From Trissonchulus latispiculum (Eukaryota; Nematoda; Enoplea; Enoplida; Ironidae), in assembly GCA_030248195.1 (NCBI GenBank), contig JASAND010016363.1:23517-87516 (forward strand): DNA of 64,000 nt. Direction: 5' to 3'. The position numbers and the translations under genes were made by a program. Below are positions 48,001-59,829 of the stretch, piece after piece. Under the pieces are notes generated by a model. It ran no database searches. It was not told the DNA's origin and saw nothing but the letters and a program-made list of their open reading frames with translations. Numbering within the stretch: position 1 is the stretch's first letter; every line of letters starts with the position of its first letter.

Positions 48001-50860
48001 GACTCTACGTCAGAGCTCTAAATTTAGACAGAACACTTCCCTTCCCTAGTCTTAGCTGAGATTTAATATCCATTGAAGTCCTATCGCGGTAGTCTGCAAT
48101 GAAGTTTTGTGATACACAAAAAGGAAAGTTTATGAAGTTTCAGATTTGAACATCTCCCCAAATCTGGTCCAAGCTTGTTTCTCCTGGGAGATTGTTTTCC
48201 CTTCAGTAAATTGGTTCCAATTTTCAGGACTTAAAACAAATAAAGGATTAGAATTAACTCTAGACTAGGTCCATGCCCATCTCAGGCAAGAAAATCTAAA
48301 GTTATTTTTAGATAGAGCGTTGTAGGACTCTCCAACTCAGGAAAGAATAAGACTCCCAAAATTTAAATTTTTTAGATTTTGAAATTTTTGATTTCATCAG
48401 CGCCCCTTCCAGTAAGCCCCTCTACGAAGTTTAACCATAATGGTCAACAAATTAAGGAAAAGGGCAACAGATCCCAACCTCCACCCCCAATATCAATTAT
48501 CCGAGAGTTAAGAGATCGTTACCTTCGAGCTGACCTACCGAGGTGCTTTCATCACAATGAACGGATAAGACATCACAAGTTTTTTACAGCCACCTCACCC
48601 CAGGTGGTGCTCCGGTTAGGGGTAGTGCCAGCTTAGAACGTATGCATTTTTGAGGGATGCCGACACTGAATAATTGCCATAGCAATTACCCGAGGTGTTC
48701 TACAAGGCTATCAGTACGTCCATTACTTCCCCCGTAATGGAGGTGCTGTGATAACCAAACCGGACAGGCGGCCACCCCTTGAAAATTTCGGTCAATTGTA
48801 CAGGAGGCATTTACGAAATGGGGTGCTAGAGCTTGTTGTGCCAAGCTCTAGACTTGACATGAACCTCCACTTGTAGCGCAGTAAGAACCCACTGCGCTAC
48901 AGGAGGTTTACATCACAAGTTAAGTTGACACTACCGAGGTGGAATGAAGGTACTGGTTCTATCTCCAGACTCAAGTAAAACGTTTGTTCGAAAAATTTAT
49001 GAAAAAATTTGTCACACTGTTCACCCTGTCTCACCCAAACCCTATCACAGCTGTAATAAACACAATTTACTGCCAACAAAATTCTACAGCTCTAAACTTA
49101 AACATATCAGCTGTTTGATAAAAATCGAAAGTCCCAGTCTTAAGCTTTAAGCTAAAAAATTTCTGAAACTTTTTCCTCTCCTGTTAGCTGTGGAGATTAG
49201 TGCTAAAAGACTCCAAAAAGACAACAATCCTTAACTTCAACCTCAAAGTCTGGTTTTAACAGAAATGACAAGTGCTGTTTCTGACAAAGTTCTACCTGTC
49301 AACTGGCTGTCAACTTTCTTCAAAAGTTTCAAACAATCCCAGCCTACACCCAGCCCGGCTCAGATGTGGAAAACCTTGAAACCTTAGGTAATGCCTAAAT
49401 ATTTAGGAACAAATCAGACTGCCTTCTGCCAGTCGGTGTGTGGGCGAAGCCAAGGTTTTCGAATTTTATGCATAGGATTAGCCACGGGGTCGGCTAAGCT
49501 TAAAAATTCTCCAGTTTATCATGATTCCATACATATAATTTGGAATTTTTCCTAAAAATTAAAGATTTGGATGAAAAGAGAATTGGATGTGTTTTAGCGC
49601 CTCTCTTCACTGCATTACCTAATGCCTAACGATTCGCCGATCTCACTTGAGACTCCTTCTTGCTTGAGGAAGACACCACCCCACGTGTGAATAAAATATT
49701 AAGATACTCTAGGAAAATTATCACAGGCTCTCATAACTGTTGGCATCCCCAACTAAAATTCCACGGATGCAGTCATCATTCGAGATGACACTCCTGGCTC
49801 TACCGCTGTGTATCCGGGGATGAGCACCGGCACCCCTTGTCTCTGAAGCAGGAATGGGGGATATTCTCCAAATCTATATTATATTTTACCTTTTGATAGC
49901 TGCCCCCCTACATCTGAAAACAGTTTCTGAAAACAGCTGTATAGCCCTCAGCCAAAGGACAGTGCGTGTGACTTCAAAGTTTTCCCTTCAAAAGCAAACA
50001 ATTGGGTACCACTGGCTGGGAAATGGTGTCAAACTCAAGATCAATCCCTTTAAATTACATCAAATGGTTCCAATTCTCCCTTTCACTCTAAACGGAGGCA
50101 AAAATCCAAACGCCGCTTTCTCTGCTCCTAAGACTTGGGTTTAAGCTAGAACAGAGACGGCATTCTAGGAATGTATCTTTCCAGCTTTTCCTCAGGGACA
50201 GTTTGAGTTATTAACCCCCCCCCCCCCCCCCTGGAGCCCCGATTTTGAGGACCGCTCTAAGACTTAATCCCCCCACACTCCAAGGAAACAGTCAAGCGGA
50301 AGCATGTTAAATGAAAACTCGGAAATATAGAATGCTGTGACTTGCCAAAAATATGGGCCCAGTCAAAAACATGAGATTTTATGGAATACGGTGCTGTTCA
50401 AAATTGGAGTTTGACATAAACAAAAATTTATGGATTAAATTTCCCGACAGCATTTAAGTTTTCCGAGAAAATTAGCTGGAACTACTTATAGTATAGAAGC
50501 CCCAAATGTTTCGTCTACACCTACAGTGTGTCAAATCTTCTTTTAGACCACTTTGTTTTCTTTCTTGTGACAACACAGTATGACATTTACATACCATTTT
50601 ATTCACTGAGACTAGCTCTATCCAGGGTTTTTTGGTTTTCGGATTTGCGTCAACCTTGCGTCCCGCTAAATTTAGGTTGCGTCCCGTTAAGAAATTTTGC
50701 GTCCAGGCTGAATTATTGTTTTAGCGTGTTTTTAGTGCAAAAATTGTTTTATTTCTGAGAATTTCGATAATTCCTGTAGTGTAATGCTATTTTGACTATT
50801 TAGAAAGTAGATGCTGCTTAACTGTAATGCACGATTATGTACAAGATTACCTACAGATGC
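48001..50860. other. Intergenic region between the arrestin and Ly6 genes
   Basis: No coding sequence is supported. It contains a hairpin tRNA-like sequence (48861-48909) and a run of 17 C (50215-50231). Short ORFs lack family signals. Confidence 0.5.
48861..48909 (-). repeat. Strong hairpin with tRNA-like motif
   Basis: GTAGCGCAGT and ACTGCGCTAC are perfect arms, extended outside by AACCTCC/GGAGGTT, with an eight-base loop. The minus strand contains TAGCGCAGTGGGTT, similar to a tRNA A box and to the repeat at 47470. It may be a tRNA-derived remnant duplicated head to head. Confidence 0.5.
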
Positions 50861-50869
50861 GTCCAATAT

Positions 50870-50985
50870 ACACGGTGGGGGGTCTGGGGGCGGAGCCCCC
50901 CAGAAGTTGAAGAATTTTTGAAATTACAAAATAATCCGTAGCGGAAATGTTTAAAAAAATTTTATTTGGTATCTGTTACAACTAA
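50870..50985. repeat. Dispersed repeat C, copy 1
   Basis: Shares GGGGGCGGAGCCCCCCAGAA, TTTTTGAAATTAC and GGAAATGTTTAAAA with 51150-51255. GGGGCGGAGCCCC is itself a small hairpin. Confidence 0.75.
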
Positions 50986-51149
50986 CGAATGCCTTGACTA
51001 ATCTTCGATACTATTGACACACATTATTCCGATATTTCAATGTTAGTTAAACTAATTATAGTATCTATTAAAAATTTAGATATTAAAACATACATTCGGT
51101 TTCGAAAACTCTGAAAATTACTGATCCTTGATAACAAAATTGCAAATTG

Positions 51150-51255
51150 GCACCGGGGGGTGTGGGGGGGCGGAGCCCCCCAGAAGTTGGCGATTTTTTG
51201 AAATTACGGATTAAATCCGTTGTGGAAATGTTTAAAACGATTAATTTGGCAACTG
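51150..51255. repeat. Dispersed repeat C, copy 2
   Basis: Direct repeat of 50870-50985, same block order, about 280 bp apart. Confidence 0.75.
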
Positions 51256-51472
51256 TGACGTCTATTCTAACTGAAGCTCCTAACGCTAATGCATTTTTTG
51301 TGTTATTTTTTTTTGCAAATGGCCCACCACTATTAGGCACGCACTGCGGCCCGTAAGTGGTCCTCCCCGCAGACCGCAGTCGAGAGGCGGAGAGAGGAAG
51401 ATCACGGACAGAAAACGTGATCCCCGAAATCGAAACTCTCCAATCGTTAATGCTTAAGTACCAAGAAATTTT

Positions 51473-52937
51473 CTACATTCTACTGAAAGCCAATAAACAC
51501 GACAACATAATAGAAATCGTTGCCAAAAACTGATTTGCATAAATTGGTTCAACAGAATTGCAAAAATTGCCATCATTGCAGGCACACAAGGTCCCGACCG
51601 TTCCGTAATTTGTGCTTTCCTGACAGCCACTTGGAAAATCCAATTTGTCTTCACAGCCTTTCACCGTCAACGACATACCTAAACTACATAGAATAAACCT
51701 AATGGCCATGAACTTGAAGCAGATCCCAAACATTTGCATTACTCCTTTGCAGACTTTCTCGACAATTATGTGTGTAAAGTTAAAGCGCACGAAAATTGCT
51801 TATTTAAGCTTGCGGTTAATTCATGTATGCTTAGGGTTTGCTGTTGTGCCGCAGTGATGAAATGAAGAAGTCGTGCAGCACCAAAGCTGCGAAAAAGTAA
51901 AAACGATCCACCGAAATTTGGCACGTCTACTCTTACCAGTCACTGGAATTGTTCCGGTAAACTTCATGCAATAATTTCCAGAGCATTTCGTTTCTGTCTC
52001 TTTCTCACAGGTTCCAAAACATGCGTAGCAACGGAAACCTAGGACAGAAGGAAAGTTGAACCCTTATATCAAAAGCTCGAAATTCCCCGCCATAATAGCA
52101 GCGGCACAAAGGTTATAACCAAGAGTACATAATATAAGAGTGTGCCACTAGGCACGGCACACTCTATGTTATCGGAGCAAAAACTATGCTCTGCTCGTTA
52201 ACGGCCCCCCACCTCCCCCCAAATCAGACCCATCACTTCAAAGAATTTTGAGCGCTATGTTTGTGTTCTAGAGCCCGAAGCAGGCACAAAATTCGCGCAC
52301 GCACTGCTTGTGTTTTCGAGCTTAAGCACATAAACTAAACATAGAGCGAGTGAGAGTATCCCCGTTTCGACTAGGTACTGATTTCCGGGGGGGGGGCACT
52401 AGGGTCTGATTTGGTGGTGGGCCGTTAGCGTGCAGAGCATAGTTTCTGCTCTGATAACATAGAGCTTGCCTAGTGGCTGGACTGGCATACACTTATAATT
52501 ATGTACACTTGTTATAACTAAATCAGTCAAGAAAATTTTGCTATAACTAAATCAGTCAAAAAATTTCACTCAAGTTTTATGGGGAAAAACCGTGTTACTA
52601 TTTTCCTAGAAATGCACCTACAATGTTATTATGACAACGAAATTTCTTCAATATTTGGCCGTCAGCCTAAACCAAACAATATGATGCATGGGTGCTATGC
52701 CAGGTTAAAAATCAAACCCACAGGCTTTGGTTTTCTAAATCGATGCTCTACCGTCTAAGCCAAGCCACCCACACATCAAAATGCATACCAGGACCACCAA
52801 ACACATCACTTGAAGTGTACTCGTTTAGCCTTAAAAATGAATATTCCCGAGCCTGCAAAACCAAAAATGGTCAAAACCCTACCTGAAATTGCCACAAAAA
52901 ATGACACTAACACCAAACAACCTAATGCTGCATACAT
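51473..52937 (-). CDS. GPI-anchored Ly6/three-finger-type secreted protein, 3 exons, 120 aa
   Basis: Exons on the minus strand: 52937-52883, 52038-51937, 51678-51473. Introns are GT-AG and phases match. Exon 1 encodes a signal peptide (MYAALGCLVLVSFFVAIS). The mature domain has ten cysteines: CYAC, FGTC, TKC, GNYC, then KGC, SGC, LCAC and the closing FCN, the Cys-Asn signature of Ly6/uPAR three-finger folds. The C-terminal 25 residues are hydrophobic (FLATISIMLSCLLAF) and end in two polar residues, as in a GPI-anchor signal. Such proteins sit on the outer membrane surface and often modulate channels or receptors; no partner can be inferred here. Intron 1 holds a fold-back element and a tRNA-like repeat. 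Confidence 0.85.
52145..52477. mobile_element. Fold-back element in Ly6 intron 1
   Basis: The ends CCACTAGGCA and TGCCTAGTGG are perfect inverted repeats. The next 60 bp inward also pair well (CTCTATGTTATC, GGAGCAAAAACTATGCTCTGC and their complements). Matches continue toward the centre (AAATCAGACCC / GGGTCTGATTT), so almost the whole 333 bp is one imperfect palindrome. No clear target duplication and no ORF. Confidence 0.75.
52680..52765 (-). repeat. tRNA-derived repeat in Ly6 intron 1
   Basis: The minus strand has GGTGGCTTGGCTTAGACGGT leading into AGAGCAT (A box) and GTGGGTTTGATTTTTAACC (B-box-like), giving a Lys-tRNA-like layout that is degenerate in the stems. Confidence 0.5.
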
Positions 52938-53099
52938 TTTGGAAATGAATCTGAAAGTACACTGCAGAAAGGGGTACCTACGTTGTAAGATAAAACTAAT
53001 TTGCATATTTCAGGTATGTTGCCTTTGCATCTACGCAACAGAAATGCTAGACCGGCCGTATATAAATTTAAAACTAGGAAACGGTTTAAGTTGAGAGCA

Positions 53100-54234
53100 A
53101 CCGGGGTTCAATTCCACAAAATGTTACAAATTCTGGAATCCGCAACTCTCAGCCGGAAGTTGCGAATTTGCAAGTTGGAAAGTGTTTTATGAAGGATCCG
53201 TACCAACACTTTGCTTGCGGGGTTCACCCCCACACCCCCCCCCATCTCAGAGGGTCGCTGTTTTGAATCTCGAATCCTGTTTTGGGCAAACAGAAAATCC
53301 TGTCCCCTCAAATCCTGTTTTGGGCAAACAGAAAATCCTGTTTGCCGTCTGCCTGCGGCACCGGCTCACCTCAGTTTCGCCTCCTGCACATGTTTGGTCC
53401 GGACATACACTTGACTTGAACTATCCGACAACAAGTAGGTTGTAAATTGCAAGTTCGCTTGAATCCAACAGCAAGTAAGTGTTTTATAAAACTCGCTGGG
53501 ACAAGCACTAACTTGCAAGTGCAAGGGAAGTCGAGCTTTGACATGTTTTGCATAGGGTTGTTCTCGGGCCGTGTAGCGGGCTCCGCGCCCAGGGCCGGGC
53601 TCGGGCCGGGCCGGCCCGGTCAGGCCCGGGCCCGGTGAGAACATGTTGGGCCCGGCCCGGGCCCGGTGAGAAAATGTTGGGCCCGGCCCCCGGTGAAATT
53701 TTTAGGCCCGGCCCGCTACAAGGCCCGGGCCCGGTCACCGGGCCCACCGGGTCCTCGTGCAAAATAGGTTTTTCATAAGAAAAATTGCTTTCTGAAGCCT
53801 CATTGGAGTATTATTTTGTCACAAAAGTGACAATTTAAGTTCTGCACATGCGTCCAAAATTCTCCCGCAAATTTTCCCTACTTAGGTTATCTAGTCGCCG
53901 CACCCATTATCGAACGATAGCCTTCTCGGTGCACTTTAAAGTTTGCTACAATGGTTTAATTTATCTTAGCAAACGTTGAAATTATTCCATTTAGCATAAG
54001 GGCTCCTTGAACTGAGACAAGCTATTGATTTATGAATTAGTCGTGGACTATTAGTTAATAAATGAAAAGTAGATATCCTCCTCCCAAAGATCGAAAATGG
54101 TTTCAATAAAAATCAACAATGATAATTTTTCAAGTCATTGATATTTTGCAAATGTGGAAGGAAACAGCCTAACTATATATGTTATAATTATAAATGCAGT
54201 TTTTATACCTAAAATCACATATATTCTATACTTA
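53100..54234. other. Intergenic region with a GC-rich array
   Basis: No gene is supported. A GC-rich array occupies 53575-53755 and AATCCTGTTTTGGGCAAACAGA is repeated at 53273 and 53311. The rest is AT-rich. Confidence 0.5.
53575..53755. repeat. GC-rich GGGCCCGG array
   Basis: Repeats of GGCCCGGGCCCGGTGAGAA and AATGTTGGGCCCGGCCC with irregular spacing, sharply GC-rich against an AT-rich neighbourhood. Many units are self-complementary. ORFs on both strands here are translation of the array. Confidence 0.8.
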
Positions 54235-57200
54235 GGGCCTTTTCGCGAATGGGTTAAAAGAGTTAAAATTAACTCGATTCTTTTCGCGAATGGGTTAAAA
54301 GAGTTAAATTTAACTCGCCGAGTTAAGCAGAGTTAAAATTTTTAACCCTTCGGTCATTCGCGAAAGGAGTTAAAAATTAACTCTTTTAACTCTACTCTTT
54401 TCGTGAATGACACGTAGAGTTAAAAAGCTGCAGAGTTAAATTTAACCCTACCCTTTTCGCGAATGGGTTAAATTTAACTCTTTTAACTCACTCGCGACAT
54501 TTTACACTGAATTTTAACCCCCGTCTCAGCACGCGGGTTAAACGAGTTAAAAATCTTATACGCTTTGCATTATTATTGCCACGTTTTGCGCACATAATAA
54601 AGCTTTAAATATCAGAAGATAATCCAACCAATGAAAGAACAGTACGTAATTTTATTGGATGATTCATAATACTTCAAAATTGATTAAACTTTTGCCAACG
54701 TTCTGCTGAATTATTCACACTAAAGCAACAAAATATTTAATAAAATAGAAAATAGATGGAAAAATTGTTTAAACATGCTGCTTTATTAGAAATAATAATT
54801 AGAATTAATTATAGGAGCTAATACTAATTATAAATAAGCATTACATTAGAAATTATTTTTGCCAGGTATTTGACAGCACTTAATGAATGCACATTTGACG
54901 TATGTACAAGAGCTGGCAACATTAAAGCCGAATATGAGAAAACTGGAACCAATCGACCGCCTTTTTCCGAAAAGTATACAAAGAACTGATTTTGCAACGG
55001 ACACATATACCAAAAAGTAAGATTGTAAAATTAAAAATTAATGCAAACTTTAAAATTTTGAAATATCTCGACTAACATTGCGCGAAAGCCTTAGTGTAGG
55101 TTTTACTTTCAGCTGGTGACACTCCATAACAGAATTACAGGGTCGATTGTTATCCCAACTGCCATTTTAAGGGCAACCATTTCAAGTGAAATTTGAAATC
55201 TGTTTATGAAATTTAATATAATAAAATGCTTATCTATTTAATTTTATTAACTTATTTTATTTTAATTAATTAAATAAATAAATAATTCATTTATTAATTA
55301 ATTTATTATATTTTAACTCTTCTCGTGAATTCATTCATTTTTTCTCTATTCATTCATTTATTTAACCAACCAACCAATACCATTTAAGAGCAATAACAAC
55401 AAGTAAAAACAACCAGTAAGGTATGAAAGGAAAGCAAGAAACAACACATAAATAAGTAAATATACTAATCAATGTTGGTAAGGAGCGGGGTGGGCCGTTT
55501 GCCCGGCTGCTAATCCCCGTCCCTTCACGAATTGAGATAGAGAGGTATTATTAAGCTTTCTTTTAAATTCATTTACGCATTCAGAACAAACTATGTCGGC
55601 ATTCAGAGAGTTCCAAATTGGAACAACTCGATTACAAAAATAATTTTTTCTAACATCTAGGCGAGAACGATTTAATATCAATTTATACGGATGCCCACGA
55701 GTGACTTACTGTTTAAGCAGAAAAAATCTTCCATTCTTAAATCAATAAGGTTATGGATAATTCTATACACCATAATTAAGTCTTTCACAATTCTACGCTC
55801 TTCCAGAGATTGCAATTTTAACCTGTGCAAACGTTGCTCATAAGATAGAGTTTTCAATCCGGGTAGTCGCTTGGTGAATTTTCGCTGAACTCTTTCAACG
55901 ATATCGATATCTTTTAGATAATGCGGAGACCATACCTCTGATCCATATTCCAACTTTGGGCGAATGTAAATTTTGTACATACTGAGCAAGAAATTAATGT
56001 CACGAGAGTAGAATAAAGTAAATAACAGACTTACTTTCTGACAACCAATAGTTGCAATATTTAAGCAATGCATGGAAAACTTAAAGTTTGACGAAATAGT
56101 AACACCTAAATCATTAAACTGTGATACTACAGCCAACTCATGTTGACCAAAATAAAAAGGGTGTTGTATATTGGAATGACCCATATGCATTACAACACAT
56201 TTTGGAAAAGCAAGCTTAAGTTTTCTGCTAGTAGTCCAATTTAAGACATTTGTTAGGTCTTGTTGCATAAGGTTATGGCTGGGGACCGATTTAGGGTAAG
56301 TTAAGAAAAGCTTTGCGTCGTCGGCATAGAGTCGGATACCCAAATACTTTAGAGATGTACAAAGACTATTTATGTAGACAAGAAATAGAAGTGGGCCTAA
56401 AATACTGCCCTGAGGTACGCCAGAAATAACATTTTTAATACTGGATTTAAAACCTTTCAACTCAACGTATTGTACTCTATCGGTCAAATACGCCTTGAGC
56501 CAAGAATAAAGTTCGTCGTTAACGCCAACAGAACTTAAAACTTGTAAAAGCTTTGAATGGGGGACTGTATCAAAGGCTTTAGCAATATCAAGAAAAACGA
56601 CATCGATGTTTTTAGAATTATCCAGGGCTTGAGTCCATAAATTGTGAGTCTCTAGTAACTGTGCTACAGTTGACCTGCGCTTTCTAAACCCAAACTGGCA
56701 TGTATTAATTAAGCCATAACTATTAAAATAATTAGATAAGCATTCGGCGACAATGGATTCCATGGATTTCCCAGAAGAACAAAGCAGACTAATTGGGCGG
56801 TAATTTTCAAAACTACTACGAACTCCCTTTTTAAAAATTGGGGTAATTTTACCTTTTTTCCATTCAGTTGGAATGGTAGTTTCACGAAATGATTTTGTAT
56901 AAATTAGTGACAGAGGTTGTGCAACTGAGCTGGCAAGTTTGGCTAACAAAATCTGGGGAATTCCATCTGGTCCTGAGCTATACTTTTTTGGTAAAACCAT
57001 TAAATGTGCAAGAACTGTATCAATGCTAAAATCAACAGAACTTAAAAAGGTCGTAGGCAACGGTAAGTTGGGTATAATTTCGTCATCATCATTAACAAAA
57101 ACTGAAGAGAAAAATTCATTGAAGAGTTCAGCTTTACTGTGTTCTTCAAGAATTCTGACTTTGTTTGGAATTTAGACCGGACGAAGTTCCAAAACTTTTT

Positions 57201-57647
57201 CTCAGTCGGATTTCGCAAAAACATTTGCTCACGCTTGTGTAAATCTTTTCTTTTGGATTGCCTGGATAACTTAGCTGCGTTTAACCAGGCTCGTTTGGCA
57301 ATGTCGGTTGGATTCCGTTTAAACTTTCTATGCAATTGCAATTGTTTCTTATGCACAATGATGCATTTTGATGCACAATGAATGCACAATGATCATTTTG
57401 ACTGCTCCCGTTTTAACTCTTTTCGCAAATGCAGAGGGTTAATTTTAACTCTCCAGTTTTAATTCTTTTAACTCTTTTCGCGAATGCGCAGAGTTAATTT
57501 TAATCCTTCGAACTTTAACTCTTTTAACTCTTCCATTTTTAACCCTGCAGAGTTAAAATTAACTCCATGCTTTCATGAAAAGGGTTAAAAGAGTTACTTT
57601 TAACTCTACTCCACTCTACTCTACTCTACCCATTCGCGAAAAGGCCC
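54235..57647. mobile_element. 3.4 kb GGGCC/TTA inverted-repeat element carrying a CR1-like LINE
   Basis: The left end GGGCCTTTTCGCGAATGGGT and the reverse complement of the right end are identical over 20 bp. TTA flanks both sides (54232-54234, 57648-57650). The outer parts (54235-54550 and 57400-57647) consist of GTTAAA/TTTAACTC repeats with several more internal TTTTCGCGAATG copies. Between them lie AT-rich sequence and a decayed LINE (55320-57390), most simply explained as a MITE into which a LINE jumped. No transposase is visible. Confidence 0.75.
55320..57390 (-). pseudogene. 5'-truncated, frameshifted CR1/Jockey-type LINE reverse transcriptase
   Basis: The main open frame (57060-55678) carries reverse transcriptase motifs: a PISLL block, AFDTVPH, GVPQGSILGPLLFLVYIN and the catalytic YADDAK. 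After these comes the usual CR1-like thumb/C-terminal region (YGSEVWSPHYL). An upstream frame (57389-57130) holds the linker between endonuclease and RT in another reading frame, and the C-terminal part (55681-55469, RLDVRKNYFCNRVVPIWNSL) is in a third, so there are at least two frameshifts. The endonuclease domain is missing. A 3' tail with ATTC/CAAC short repeats (about 55325-55380) marks its end. It is not functional. Confidence 0.85.
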
Positions 57648-57659
57648 TTAGAATTGTAT

Positions 57660-59820
57660 AGTGGCGATAAACTATGTTTTAGACCATGTAGCGGGCCGCC
57701 GTTTTTATCATACACCAATTTGCTCTTGCGTTTCCAATAAAGTATACTCACAAACTCGCATTTGCAAATCCACAACTCATGAAATTTGCCCCGATCAGCA
57801 AAACCTGACTACAACTTATAACTTAGACCTTTTATAAGTGAATCTCAGTAGGCTTAGGCTGGGTGCCAGTCCATGCACTGGCTGTCACCATAGAGAAAAA
57901 GATGTTTTGAAAGTTCGGATAAGAAAAACAAAAATACCATACCATTTTGTCCATCCCCCCCCCACTTTTTCACTTCAATTGCTCACTTCTATTCATATTT
58001 TCATGTATGTGCGTATATGCGTACATACGTACATACACAAATAACTTTTTGCTGTGGGCGCCTAAGCAGTTGAGGCACCACGTGAGGCCTACTACAAGCG
58101 CTCCTCTCAGCAGTCCATTTCAAAAGCGGACAAGAAGCGAAGAGCACGGTCAGAAAACGTGATCTGCATGATTCGGTGAACGGGTATATAGTAGTTCGCC
58201 CAAAGTGCGTCGCTCAGCCGTTCAAAGTTATCTGGTGCATTACGAAATGGAAGATATCCTAAAGTTTTTACATTTCTGAGCAGGTCTATTCAATCCCTAT
58301 GCAATGGGGTAAAAATTATTTCCTAAAAATTTTTTAACCGTGCATAATGCTACAAAATTCAAAACATACTTTGAATAAAACACCCGTTGTCCGTCAAATT
58401 TTAAGCAACGTCCCAAATTCAGTTTTATGCACCTAACAAGCTTAATACTTAACAACGTGTACTATCAGCTATCAAATTGTTCGTTAGAACCTGCGGATTC
58501 CAAAAATATAATAAACAAATTCTGATTTCGCCGTACTATAGAACTGATGAATGCCGATTTTACTGGAACCACTGATCAGTGATCAGTGCCTAAAGTGCGT
58601 CGCTCTAAATTAAATTTTTGCGCAAATATCCCTAATGTGCGTTCGTATCTTTTACATGTAAATTTGCTTCAAATAAATGCAAGTACTGGCTCTATAACTT
58701 AACCTCAGACAAAACTAAGTGCGAAAACACAATCCTAGGAATAATTCTGAGCAATCTGATACCAAATTTTCTGTTTTCATGGCATTTTATTTTTTAGTAA
58801 AAGTCATTGTTTCGAGCTTTAAATCATAAAATTACATTTTATAAATTGTCATAGGTTAATTTGCAACTCAAATTCGCATGAAATAACACAGTACTGGCAT
58901 TTTAACAAATTTTTCGAAGATCACAGATTTTGTTGATTTTGATGTATATTGTTTATGAACAAGCCAACTACGATATAAAAAATTTTCGTAGCATAAAATT
59001 GTAGGAAATGGGGGATATAACGTCTCAAAGTTTAGTTTTTAGTGCATATCATAGGAATTTTGAAATGATGCACTTTAAGACACGACCGACGCACTTTAGG
59101 GAACAACCCTTTGACAGCGAAAAACTGCACTTTTTGGCAAAAAAGAGCTATAACTTACGATATGCTCTGTCTAAAACAGTCAAATTTTAAAGAAATGTAG
59201 AAGCAGATGTACTTGACACTTCTGAAAAGTTTCATTTCATAAGCTTTGATCTTTCAAAAGTTACAGTTTGTCAAAGTGAACACACGTTATGCGTGGACAA
59301 AAGGTGACGCAGATTGGGCGCATCTACTATAAGCCAACTTCGGTTGTCAGTTGCCCTCGAGTAGGCCCAGTCAAACCCAGGGTAACGTGTCTTGAATACC
59401 CAACGCACGGAGAACCCCCCCCCCTTTCAGACTCGATTAACTATGGCTGAAACCTGCATAGCCCGCTTAGAGGGCTTATGGAGAAAACAAAAGGGCTACA
59501 GGAAGGATGGCCAAGCATCAGCTAGAATAAGGAGCTAACCCTCCGCTTGAGACATGAATATATCTGGATAATTGGAAAAACTATTTTTTACCGAAATTTG
59601 CAATAAATGAAACTCCTAGCAGCTCTTACGGTTTGCACACCATTTTTTCTAATATTAATCTTTAGCAAGAGAATTCCCAAAATTCCAAAGACAGGATCAC
59701 AAATTATTAATCAATCACTGCTGCGTATTGCATGCCAGTGTTTCTAGAACTAATTTTTAACTTGCACCACACGAAAACGCAGCTCTTAGTGAACTTAACC
59801 AACTACACCAATAATCCACT
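57660..59820. other. Intergenic region
   Basis: AT-rich, with no supported gene. GCACGGTCAGAAAACGTGATC at about 58144 resembles a phrase at about 51405, so a short dispersed repeat may be present. Short ORFs lack family signals. Confidence 0.45.
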
Positions 59821-59829
59821 CGATAAAGA

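Noticed and set aside
53366..53778. Pro/Gly/Arg-rich ORFs on both strands
   Set aside because: Translation of the GGGCCCGG array; open in several frames because the repeat lacks stops.
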